Positions 50,921-61,109 of a DNA stretch of 64,000 nt are shown here, one piece after another. The DNA lies in assembly GCF_910592395.1 (NCBI RefSeq), contig NC_088310.1:24383491-24447490 (forward strand). The letters run 5' to 3'. Each line of letters starts with the position of its first letter. Position 1 is the stretch's first letter. The DNA is from Lineus longissimus (taxonomy: Eukaryota > Nemertea > Pilidiophora > Heteronemertea > Lineidae). A program made the translations under genes and the position numbers. Below the pieces are notes generated by a model that worked only from the letters and a program-made list of their open reading frames with translations, was not told the origin of the DNA and did not search any database.

Positions 50921-52524
50921 AGGAGGACACTGTCAATATCAAGGAACAAGACATTCTTTTCCTACACTTCATGAAGTTCCTTTGAAGATTGCCCCATTGG
51001 AAACACTATTCATCGACTGGAGCAGGCTATCTCCAAATGTCAGGGAGGATGTGTACACAAAAGCAGAATAAACTATCACTCTACCCTAACGTACATGTAC
51101 TGCAAGGCCCTGGGCCTAATCAATGTCAATGGTTTCAATTGACACTATAGTATTTGGCGTAATAGATGTCTTTGCAGTTGGCATCAACACGAAATTCAGG
51201 TTTATTCATATGGAAGTAAAAAAAACGTTGTCAATCAGATACATACATGTATCTAGCTGCTTTACTGCTACATAGTGTCTGGTTTAAAATAAGAGTTTAG
51301 TTGTCTTAATGTATTACTGCATCCGACATGTCAGAACCGACAGCAATGTACATCTCTTGAACAGTAAATGAGTAAAATCACATCCTTTTCGATTTCTTTC
51401 AATGCAATAACAATCCACTGAGGACTGTTCTCATTTATACCAGACAGTGTGAGGTCACTAAACCCCTGATAAAAAATGTGTCTTTCAACTGGCTCTGAGT
51501 GACATGCACAGATGCTGCCTGGAGGCCTCAAACAAAAGTGCAGAGGGGGAGATAATTCCGACCAAACCCAAAAACTTCTGGAGACTTTGAGACAGCAAGA
51601 CCATATCCATAGTAGTTTGGGATACTTTCACAACCTATCCTGGATGGAGACATTGGAACAACCAGAGTACATGCAGTTGGAGACACTTCCACCACTCCTG
51701 CCATTGCCAATTATTAGTCAAACAAGACAAGGCAATTATTCAAACAAGACAAAATATCCATTTTTACTTCAAGCAATGAGTGTATTTCCGATATCAGTTT
51801 GAAAATATACATATTGGGTAGGTTAAAGATTGCTAACATAATCAGTAATATATTTCACATGTATCAGTGAGAATATTGACAAGAATGATAGCTTAAGGCT
51901 TTAGCAATACCGGTATCATGATACCAAAGGTAATCAAGAAATAGGTGTAGGCCTACAAGTTAAATGTTACGGTCTCGGTTGGTATTAGTGTCTAGGATAA
52001 TGCATGTATGTACATGTACATTGCGCTATCAGTAAGTTTTCAGACACAAGTGGCCCGTATTCACAACTGTTAATTCATATATAACAAATAGCTGAAAATT
52101 ATTACTTATACATATACTGGCGGCTGAATAGAAAGTACTGAGAAATATACTTCACACTAGCTGTATCCCGGTGTTCGTCACTGTCACGGTGAACAACTAG
52201 GCTACTTAAATGTTTACTAAATAAAGGTCACAAGTTCTCAATAATAGAGAGTGCTGAGTCAGGTTAATTATTGAGAAACTAGTCAGTTAGATTATTTCAT
52301 TCAATTTCATTTATTCATTTTCAAAAACGTATGAATTTTTGTGAAATATGTATTTTGAACAATGAAACGGCTTTTTAACGTCCATCACTTCGCCTATTCG
52401 AAAGTTGTATTATTCAAAGGAGATACTCTTAAATCATAAAAATTACAATACTATACTGCCAACACACCATGCACTGCTATAATCAAGGGTCACAAAAAGG
52501 AACTTCAATATTTAACAGCATCCT
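50921..52524. other. Convergent 3' ends of PUS10 (+) and the metallothionein-like gene (-)
   Basis: AATAAA on the plus strand occurs at 51067-51072, about 150 bases after the PUS10 stop, and at 52220-52225. On the minus strand AATAAA lies at 52315-52310, about 210 bases after the metallothionein-like stop. Intervening frames have no support. Confidence 0.5.
52310..52315 (-). terminator. Polyadenylation signal of the metallothionein-like gene
   Basis: TTTATT on the plus strand reads AATAAA on the minus strand, about 210 bases past the stop codon at 52525-52527. Confidence 0.5.
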
Positions 52525-55500
52525 TTACTGACCAGCCTTGCCACAGCTTGCACCGGACGACTTGCAGCAGCAGCAGCAGCAGGTACACTTCTCACAGGTA
52601 CATTCACCACCCTTGGCACAGGCTTCACAGCACTTGCAGCCACCGGCACAGCAGCTGGACTTGGCCTTGGACTTGCAGCAGCAGCAGCAGGTACACTTCT
52701 CACAGGTGCATTCACCACCCTTGGCACAGGCTTCACAGCACTTGCAGCCACCGGCACAGCAGCAGGACTTTGCCTTGGACTGGCAGCAGCAGCAGCAGGT
52801 ACACTTCTCACAGGTACATTCACCACCCTTGGCACAGGCTTCACAGCACTTGCAGCCACCGGCACAGCAGCAGGACTTTGCCTTGGACTGGCAGCAGCAG
52901 CAGCAGGTACACTTCTCACAGGTACATTCACCACCCTTGGCACAGGCGTCACAGCACTTGCAGCCTCCGGCACAGCAGCAGGACTTTGCCTTGGACTTGC
53001 AGCAGCAGCAGCAGGTACACTTCTCACAGGTGCATTCACCACCCTTGGCACAGGCGTCGCAGCACTTGCAGCCATCGGCACAGCAGCAGGACTTTGCCTT
53101 GGACTTGCAGCAGCAGCAGCAGGTACACTTCTCACAGGTGCATTCACCACCCTTGGCACAGGCTTCACAGCACTTGCAGCCACCGGCACAGCAGCAGGAC
53201 TTGGCCTTGGACTTGCAGCAGCAGCAGCAGGTACACTTCTCACAGGTACATTCACCACCCTTGGCACAGGCGTCACAGCACTTGCAGCCACCGGCACAGC
53301 AGCAGGACTTGGCCTTGGACTTGCAGCAGCAGCAGCAGGTACACTTCTCACAGGTGCATTCACCACCCTTGGCACAGGCGTCACAGCACTTGCAGCCATC
53401 GGCACAGCAGCAGGACTTTGCCTTGGACTTGCAGCAGCAGCAGCAGGCACACTTCTCACAGGTGCATTCACCACCCTTGGCACAGGCGTCACAGCATTTG
53501 CAGCCGTCAGCACAGCAGCAGGACTTCGCCTTGGACTGGCAGCAGCAGCAGCAGGTACACTTCTCACAGGTACATTCACCACCCTTGGCACAGGCGTCAC
53601 AGCACTTGCAGCCACCGGCACAGCAGCAGGACTTGGCCTTGGACTTGCAGCAGCAGCAGCAGGTACACTTCTCACAGGTGCATTCACCACCCTTGGCACA
53701 GGCGTCACAGCACTTGCAGCCATCGGCACAGCAGCAGGACTTTGCCTTGGACTTGCAGCAGCAACAGCAGGCACACTTCTCACAGGTGCATTCACCACCC
53801 TTGGCACAGGCGTCACAGCATTTGCAGCCGTCAGCACAGCAGCAGGACTTCGCCTTGGACTGGCAGCAGCAGCAGCAGGTACACTTCTCACAGGTACATT
53901 CACCACCCTTGGCACAGGCGTCACAGCACTTGCAGCCTCCGGCACAGCAGCAGGACTTGGCCTTTGACTTGCAGCAGCAGCAGCAGGTACACTTCTCACA
54001 GGTGCATTCACCACCCTTGGCACAGGCGTCACAGCATTTGCAGCCGTCAGCACAGCAGCAGGACTTTGCCTTGGACTGGCAGCAGCAGCAGCAGGTACAC
54101 TTCTCACAGGTGCATTCACCACCCTTGGCACAGGCGTCGCAGCACTTGCAGCCACCAGCACAGCAGCAGGACTTTGCCTTGGACTTGCAGCAGCAGCAGC
54201 AGGTACACTTCTCACAGGTGCATTCACCACCCTTGGCACAGGCGTCACAGCACTTGCAGCCTCCGGCACAGCAGCAGGACTTGGCCTTTGACTTGCAGCA
54301 GCAGCAGCAGGTACACTTCTCACAGGTGCATTCACCACCCTTGGCACAGGCGTCGCAGCACTTGCAGCCACCGGCACAGCAGCTCGACTTGGCCTTTGAC
54401 TTGCAGCAGCAGCAGCAGGTACACTTCTCACAGGTACATTCACCACCCTTGGCACAGGCTTCACAGCACTTGCAGCCGTCAGCACAGCAGCAGGACTTTG
54501 CCTTGGACTTGCAGCAGCAGCAGCAGGTACACTTCTCACAGGTGCATTCACCACCCTTGGCACAGGCGTCACAGCACTTGCAGCCGTCAGCACAGCAGCA
54601 GGACTTTGCCTTGGACTGGCAGCAGCAGCAGCAGGTACACTTCTCACAGGTGCATTCACCACCCTTGGCACAGGCGTCACAGCACTTGCAGCCTCCGGCA
54701 CAGCAGCAGGACTTGGCCTTGGACTGGCAGCAGCAGCAGCAGGTACACTTCTCACAGGTGCATTCACCACCCTTGGCACAGGCGTCGCAGCACTTGCAGC
54801 CACCAGCACAGCAGCAGGACTTGGCCTTGGACTTGCAGCAGCAGCAGCAGGTACACTTCTCACAGGTGCATTCACCACCCTTGGCACAGGCGTCGCAGCA
54901 CTTGCAGCCACCGGCACAGCAGCAGGACTTGGCCTTGGACTTGCAGCAGCAGCAGCAGGTACACTTCTCACAGGTACATTCACCACCCTTGGCACAGGCT
55001 TCACAGCACTTGCAGCCACCGGCACAGCAGCGGGACTTGGCCTTGGACTGGCAGCAGCAGCAGCAGGTACACTTCTCACAGGTACATTCACCACCCTTGG
55101 CACAGGCGTCACAGCACTTGCAGCCTCCGGCACAGCAGCAGGACTTGGCCTTGGACTGGCAGCAGCAGCAGCAGGTACACTTCTCACAGGTGCATTCACC
55201 ACCCTTGGCACAGGCGTCACAGCACTTGCAGCCGTCAGCACAGCAACGACTCACACAGCAACTTTCTGGAAAGATAAAGTGAGGACATATTGTTAAATTT
55301 GTATCAGTATTTTCAACGGGGTTATAATTCAGTGAAGTGGTATCATGCACTGGCCGGTATCATGGAGTTTGAAATATCCTAGGATAGGATGTCCTGGGAG
55401 CAAAGGATTCTTTTATGCGCTGTCATAGCCTCAGTAGAACCACTTTACCATAATCCATCAGAAAACAATGGGGCCAGACACTTTTTCCAGGGGGATATCA

Positions 55501-56198
55501 TTTTCTACTTCTACACACCGGGTCCTAAATGCATGTCAAATGCTTGTGAGGCTACATTCATTATTATAGGCTACAATATGCAGTGACACTCTAAACATTT
55601 GTTGGCTAAAACCATGTAACTTTGGTTTTAGTTACTCTGCCAAGGCCTACATTTGTACAGGATGAGCATGAAGTCTCCCCCTAAGAAAATATTGATCAGG
55701 CAACCACAAGAAAAAGAGAGGGACAATCCAATATCATGGCCCAAGGCTGGTTGATGTGGCATATAGCGGCAGTTGGGCAATACAAGACAATTAAAATATC
55801 TTACAAATTATAATAATGTTTTGTGGTAGTATCAATGATATTGGTCCCGCGAGCCCCATTAGGCATTGACTTTTCCAGGGTGTGAAGACATGCTAGTAAA
55901 AGAATGACCTTTACAGGCCTACAGATTGGTGCTACACCCCAGGCCACTACACTTCCAAATTCACAAAACATACCCCTGGCCACTCGCGAGATTATATCTT
56001 TATTGAGATATTTGAGAAAAAGGAATTATACGCCAAAAGCTGAGTGATGTAGCCAACACAAAGTAAAGTGTTCAAGGATACAGTTAACTGGTTAATGCTT
56101 AAGAGTAAGAGTAACCAGTCTAATGGTGGTTACCCTAAGGTTATTGCAAGCATAAAGTACTTACTTGTCTCGGTATCCGATGCTCCCTTTGATGCCAT
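52525..56198 (-). CDS. Giant poly-repeat metallothionein-like protein, 924 aa, 25 repeats
   Basis: Two exons on the minus strand: 56198-56165 (MASKGASDTET plus one base) and 55265-52525 (stop TAA), joined A|AA across a GT-AG intron. The protein is a 17-residue leader, 24 repeats of 36 residues and a final longer one. Each unit reads CCCAGGCKCC, then DACAKGGECTCEKC, then TCCCCCKSKAKS, with small changes (AGG/ADG, D/E, K/Q). I count 375 Cys in 924 residues. There are no aromatic residues or histidine, no signal peptide, and many Lys. CC, CxC and CxxC clusters next to KSKAKSCC recall the lysine-linked cysteine clusters of metallothioneins, cytosolic proteins that bind Zn, Cd and Cu through thiolates. 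Expanded metallothioneins are known in some snails and in Oikopleura; this repeat and its five-Cys runs are not ones I recognise. Metal-response elements upstream support the call. A cysteine-rich structural protein is the main alternative. Confidence 0.88.
52567..55248 (-). repeat. 108-bp tandem repeat array inside the metallothionein-like exon
   Basis: Copies 1-24 are exactly 108 bp each (36 codons), running from 55248 down to 52657, and copy 25 starts at 52656. There are no indels between copies. Changes are few and recur across copies, so the array is homogenised. Copies 12-14 and 15-17 share a three-copy pattern, offset by 324 bp. Because 108 is a multiple of three and most frames lack stops, long spurious frames also appear on the plus strand. 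Confidence 0.97.
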
Positions 56199-56712
56199 CG
56201 CTAGTTGTTCTCTGTAATGTTTTTCGTCAGAAGTCAGCTTCCAAATCTTGAAGTGTATTTCAGAAAGTTTCCTCGACCTCTCCAGCAAATTTGGTTTCAC
56301 AATGTAATTTAAGAGAACGCCTTCCCCTTATATCTGTCTGATATGTGAAACTGTGAAACGAGTGCAGAAAACTGGGGAAAACCGTTCAAGGCAATCTATT
56401 AATTGAAAGGGGTATATGGTAGAGAGACCCCGATAAGTTTTAGTTAGATTTTACTTAATCAATCGTGAAGTTCAATATAACTCAATACTCAATCGTTCCT
56501 AAGACTGTGGTCGAGTATACCGAATCGTGATTTGGTAAATGCAGGTTCATTTGAGCAAAATTCCCCAATTTCCATAAACCTAACACATCTGTGTGAAATG
56601 GAACTCACCCAATATGGGAATCACGGTGTTATGTGAAACTGCAATGTGAAGCATTGACGTCAGCAAGGTCGAAACGTGAAATAGGGCCGGGTGCAAAGCT
56701 TAAATGAGCGCA
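56199..56712 (-). promoter_or_regulatory. Metal-responsive promoter: MREs, CRE and TATA-like box
   Basis: Reading the minus strand: TGCACCCGGCCC (56695-56684) matches all 12 positions of the metal-response element consensus TGCRCNCGGCCC bound by MTF-1. Core TGCRCNC sites also occur as TGCGCTC (56712-56706) and TGCACTC (56366-56360). TGACGTCA at 56655-56662 is a perfect palindromic CRE. AGATATAAGG (56336-56327) is a TATA-like box placed about 25 bases downstream of the nearest MRE, predicting transcription start near 56300 and a 5' UTR of about 100 bases. A further core, TGCACTC, lies at 57027-57021. Confidence 0.75.
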
Positions 56713-57268
56713 ACACAGACGACTCCATTGTGCGTAACAGGTATCAATGAAGTTCACAAACTTGTGTTGTCGAAGATAATGTCAAGATCTTGTACTTGGG
56801 CAGTGATGAATCATGTTATTTCTGTGAAAAATGAAGACATTTTTTCGAAAAGCTGACTTGAAATTGTATTACTCGCATTTCGATCGAAACTTTTTATTTC
56901 ACGATTCAACCTTACACACCTTGTCAAAATGGATCCATCGGATGACAGGAATACCTCCGGTTCGTGAATCTGCAATGGGAATACAAATGTAAAGATCAAT
57001 AAAACGTGAAACAGTGTGCTGAGTGCAAAAACTGTGACCTGAATGACTGTTGGCACTTGATCAGGTGATTGTGATTTATTTTCGTCCAATTGAGATGACA
57101 TTTACATACTTTCTGGAATGTTCTCAATTTGGATATCACCGCATATGGAGACCAATGGTTGAAATGTTAAGAATCTATTGGGGAAAATGAAACGACACTT
57201 TTGAAAATATCCGAAGTCTCCTCTTGAACAAAACAATGAGCCATTGTCTTTCTTTCTTTGGGGGTGTT

Positions 57269-57284
57269 CCCCCCCCCCCCCCCC
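57269..57284. repeat. Poly-C homopolymer (16 bases)
   Basis: Uninterrupted run of 16 C between TGTT and GACATG; length may be unreliable in sequencing. Confidence 0.9.
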
Positions 57285-57732
57285 GACATGTCACATCTCG
57301 ACAGTAAATGAAAGAAGATAAAACAAAACTGCCATTTGAGATTCTTGTTAATACTTTTTTGTATCAAAAGCAGACTATACAAATATGTAGGCAAGCGCAA
57401 AGTGGACCAGATTAAGTAGACATGGTACCCAATATAGGCCTACAGCATATCTGGAATAAGCCACTTCCCTGACTGTCTATAAGTCACGTTGAGACGACTA
57501 ATTTGACCCCAAATACCCGGGCCGACCCCTGCCTACATAAATATATTTATTTTAGTTTTATACTATAATGTAAGTTCAAGTTCTAGTGAGCACACACAAC
57601 TGTTTGACAGTCCTGGCTGCTCCACCATTGTTGTCCTAAGGTTGTTGCTTTTAAATGAATGTCAGCCTGACGTTTAGCATCGAAAAAAGCCAAAAATGAT
57701 GAGTTATCGCATCCTCATCAAGTATATAATGG

Positions 57733-57789
57733 TTCAATGTTCGCTTCTCCGGCTCGCACATAAATATGGCTGGAGAAGCGAACATTGAA
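57733..57789. repeat. 18-bp perfect-arm hairpin with 21-base loop
   Basis: TTCAATGTTCGCTTCTCC (57733-57750) and GGAGAAGCGAACATTGAA (57772-57789) are exact reverse complements. Inner bases allow a few more pairs. The size resembles a microRNA-precursor stem, but I do not recognise the sequence, and a fold-back repeat is equally possible. Confidence 0.75.
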
Positions 57790-58365
57790 GGATGCATGGA
57801 GTAGATCCATCCCGCCACGTGTAGCCGCAATGGGATGACGACGACATGTATACTTGAATAGTGTGGTCAGTCAGCCCTGTCGTCTTCGAAGAAGTATTTT
57901 ATCAAAACTTGTCTGTCAAACACATTGTACCCGCAGTTCGATCCAACGTCACTATAAGCAGGAATCCAGTTTGAGGTCATAATGTGAAAGCTGTCGCTCG
58001 CTGGCCGTGTGCAAATTCAATGGTGTGTACTTGTATGTTCAAGTTATCAGCTGCATAAATAATTTTATCGATTTCTTATCAAAATGATTTAGAAAGAGAA
58101 AACAAATAGTGATTAATCAACTGTGTGGATAAAGGTCGCCTCGACCAGCCTTTTGCAGGGTCGGGGGGGGGGGGCTCTTGTCTTCCGTCAACCTGCCTCC
58201 CCCGTTCTATCTACGCCCCTGCTGCTTATCCAGTGATCAGAGTTCGACCCAAGGCATGTGTTGTGGTCAAGCGACAGAAAACCAAATTACGATATGAGAG
58301 TAAAGGAACACTCAATGATCGAGGCTTTGGTTGGAATGTTCCTTTAACAATACATAGCCAGGGAA

Positions 58366-58529
58366 GTTTAGAAAGGGCCAGTTAGAGACTGAAAGGTCAG
58401 GAAGAAACACACAACGAGGGAGAGGTTGGAATAGCCCTTTAGCATAAGAGAGATGTTTAAAAGGGCCAGTAAGAGATTGAGAGGTCAGAAAGGACCGCAG
58501 AACGAGGGACAGGTTGGAATAGTCCCTGT
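58366..58529. repeat. Degenerate 89-bp tandem repeat
   Basis: 58366-58440 and 58455-58529 align along their length, sharing AGGGCCAGT, AGAGA(C/T)TGA, AGGTCAG, ACGAGGGA and AGGTTGGAATAG. The end of a third, more diverged copy (TTGGTTGGAATGTTCCTTT) lies at about 58327-58345. Confidence 0.7.
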
Positions 58530-58649
58530 AGGACTATCCCTTGGAACTTGGAGATGGGCTATGGTTATTGTCCTTTCTGTAGGTATGTTGCAGGCAGCAT
58601 AACTCAAATATCTAAAATCTAAATACCAAGGGAAAGAAACGCATTATAA

Positions 58650-58790
58650 AAATAAAATATAAAGAAAAAAAGAAAAAGAAAAATGTTGTACACAACCGGA
58701 TTCGAACTCGCGACCTTTGGATCGAACATCGTATTCTGCCATTTCTGACGAGCGTTCTAACCAAGTGCTCTAAAGTTCGAAGACTTCTGA
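58650..58790 (-). mobile_element. tRNA-derived SINE-like sequence
   Basis: On the minus strand TAGAGCACTTGGTTAGAACG (58772-58753) resembles the tRNA A box and D arm, and GAGTTCGAATCCG (58709-58697) matches the B box and T arm. The spacing of 63 bases suits a tRNA head with a long variable region. It is followed by a T-rich tail with runs of four or more T (58684-58656), as at a Pol III terminator. The cloverleaf does not fold well enough to call a functional tRNA. Confidence 0.55.
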
Positions 58791-59921
58791 CGTCATGTAT
58801 TTGTCGAAATCTGATTGGCTGAAAGTCCCTGTACAAATGTGCACTAAGGTGCTCCAAAGGGTCAGGAAAAAAATTCGCGCGCGGGGCGGGGGCTCTATCT
58901 TCTGACGTCATTGCAGGACGACGTTTTTAACGAACAACACTGGAAGGAGTTAAAACATTGAAAATGGTTCACAGCTATTATTTATTCCTAGTGTAAGCGC
59001 TCATGAAAGTCATTGACGCGATTTATTATAATACCAATATACCTACAATAAATGATATCAGCAAATGTCTTTAGTTGGCTATTCAATACCTTCTGTATCT
59101 AAACAAGGCCTAGCAGGTCAGCGGATCAGCAATGGAGGTGGAGGTGAGGTTTATTCCTGCGTGCATACAGGATTCAACAGAATACAAAGTCAAGTAAATA
59201 CATGTACATGTAAGGAAGCCCCTCCACATCTACCGGGTAGACTCCCGGGGCAGCCCATTGCGTCACTCTAATTGGATTTCCTTATGGGTGAGGGTGAGGG
59301 ACGAGGTCGGTCCACTGCGTCCGGAGTGTACTACCATGCAGGCGGCTATGGGCCAACAACTCGTATCGTCGCTACACAGAGTTACAGAAACTCGAGTTAT
59401 ATACCCTATTGATATTGATCAGCATCATTGGAAGGCTAATCTCAAAATATTATTACCACAACATCTATATTTGATAAGGAAAATCCTTGGCGCAAGCATG
59501 CCAATGGTCGATTGGGAAGAAATGTTATTGTATGTTGTTGTATGCATATCAATCACTCTTGCACGAATTTCACCCAGGCAAAGGACTGATTCAGGTAACA
59601 GAACCGAAGTGCAATTCATTTGGAGTAATTCACACTGCTATTAAGGTGACGTAATTATTTGTTATCTATCAATTATAAAACCCGCATAAATCAATTAAAT
59701 GAGGGGCGGCCCGAGGAGGCTTCATGTAGCTTATCCAGCGTACAAATAATAGATGTACTGGGGTACAGCATGCGCACGGGAAGTTCTACGAATTCGCTTT
59801 CGTCCCATTAATCAGTTGCAATCAAAATATATTTAATTCTGCTACATGTAAAACCGTAAGACAAAATACAGTGTTTAAGACGATTTCAGACCAAATTTTG
59901 CTATCGTGAAGTCGAAAAAAA

Positions 59922-60251
59922 TTAGACACGTTTAATTCTGGTAGGTTCCATCCGATTTCTTGAATGAACGGCGCTCACCATCTTGACCTCGTCGTCGGAG
60001 AATTCGGCTGGTACTTTTCGCGCCTTTTTCCTGATAGAGTGGTAAGCGTTAGTAGTGGTGTGTTGATAACTCCTCTTCTCGGCATCATTTGATGACATTA
60101 TATTCTCGTTATGGGGTGGCAGCACTTTCGTCTTCCCATCATCGACAGAACGCGTGCAATTTATGGTTGTCAGTGTGTCGGTCGCATCTGAGGAATCTAT
60201 AGGACTTCGCACATGTGAAGTTGCGTTTGAACCGTGTGATATCAAGACCAT
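59922..60251 (-). CDS. Unrecognised 109-aa open frame
   Basis: From ATG at 60251 (minus) to TAA at 59922-59924. The frame is also open upstream of the ATG, so the true start may be earlier or in another exon. The product starts MVLISHGSNATSH and ends with a basic-acidic-basic pattern: IRKKARKVPAEFSDDEVKM, then RNRMEPTRIKRV. Third codon positions are G+C-rich for this region, which suggests real coding sequence. No domain is recognised; the basic cluster could be a nuclear localisation signal. No splice sites or polyadenylation signal were established. Confidence 0.35.
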   Translation of the reverse strand: MVLISHGSNATSHVRSPIDSSDATDTLTTINCTRSVDDGKTKVLPPHNENIMSSNDAEKRSYQHTTTNAYHSIRKKARKVPAEFSDDEVKMVSAVHSRNRMEPTRIKRV

Positions 60252-60688
60252 TGCATTTCCCGAAAAAATACCCAGTTGAAAAAAGTGATAGCTTTGGATA
60301 TTTGTGGTGTGTATTCTGGCAGATTTATTGGAGGAACAATCTCGATATAGATGCGATTTGAGTGTCCACGTTTTCCCGCACTGGACGAAGATGAAATATT
60401 TGGATACACTTTGCTTTGTCGGTGACGCTCCCAAAGGAGGCCGGTACGTGCTTTAGAAAATTATTTTTGGGAATATCAACTACTGCTCTTTAGTTCAGCT
60501 CATTGGAAGCCATTCTTGCGGACTGTGTTGATGAATGTTCTATAGGAATCCGTGATTAATCCAACTGCATGTCTAGTCCATAATTTTTGATAGGTTTTTA
60601 CCAGTTTATGCAGTTGTTTGGAAGCATAAGTGGTGTTTGGAAGTTCTTGGCATAATTTCAGTGGATATTTCGCAGAATTTGCTTTTAG

Positions 60689-61103
60689 GTGTTAAGGATA
60701 TTGAATATAGTTTTTGATCTTGTGGATGATAGTGTATACTGTGAGGTAAGAACTTTTAGCAGAAAACATTTAGGGACAGTAAAAAAATATTCAGTTGTCA
60801 TAGGCTTTGAACATTTAAAATATTTTGGTCACGATTTTGGTTTACTGTCAACACCTTTGTTTTTACACCTAATGGGCTATTTTGCAAGTTTCATGGAATA
60901 GGGTAACTGATTTATCATTATAGGAGTTGGTGTCTCAGGCAACATCGGCCCGATCTCAAGAAACATCTGCCCTCTTCAATTCAATGACACAAAAGTTGGT
61001 GAAATGGGCCATATTTCCCATCCTGGCCAACGTACCTAGGGTACAGCATATTTTGTCTTTCTACGGACTTCTAAGATGCAATGAGTATGGAGATGCCATC
61101 TGA
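60689..61103 (+). CDS. Candidate two-exon C-terminus of an unrecognised protein
   Basis: Exon 60689-60745 is preceded by GCTTTTAG and followed by GTAAGA; it encodes VLRILNIVFDLVDDSVYCE. Exon 60924-61103 follows TCATTATAG and stays open for 59 codons to TGA. It encodes a helix-like stretch (SARSQETSALFNSMTQKL) and VKWAIFPILANVPRV. Both junctions are phase 0. A possible donor (AAC|GTACCT) inside the second exon would instead make it internal. No upstream exon or family was identified. Confidence 0.28.
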
Positions 61104-61109
61104 TGATTA

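Larger units (their letters stand above)
56750..58360. other. Intergenic, repeats only
   Basis: No supported gene. A 16-base poly-C run lies at 57269-57284 and a 12-base poly-G run at 58163-58174. A hairpin is listed at 57733-57789. Confidence 0.5.

Noticed and set aside
52538-55282. Long plus-strand frames of over 900 codons, and another minus-strand frame (52512-55241), over the metallothionein-like array
   Set aside because: They are shadows of the 108-bp repeat, whose unit length is a multiple of three. Their translations are low-complexity, while the chosen frame has a matching first exon, splice junction and promoter.
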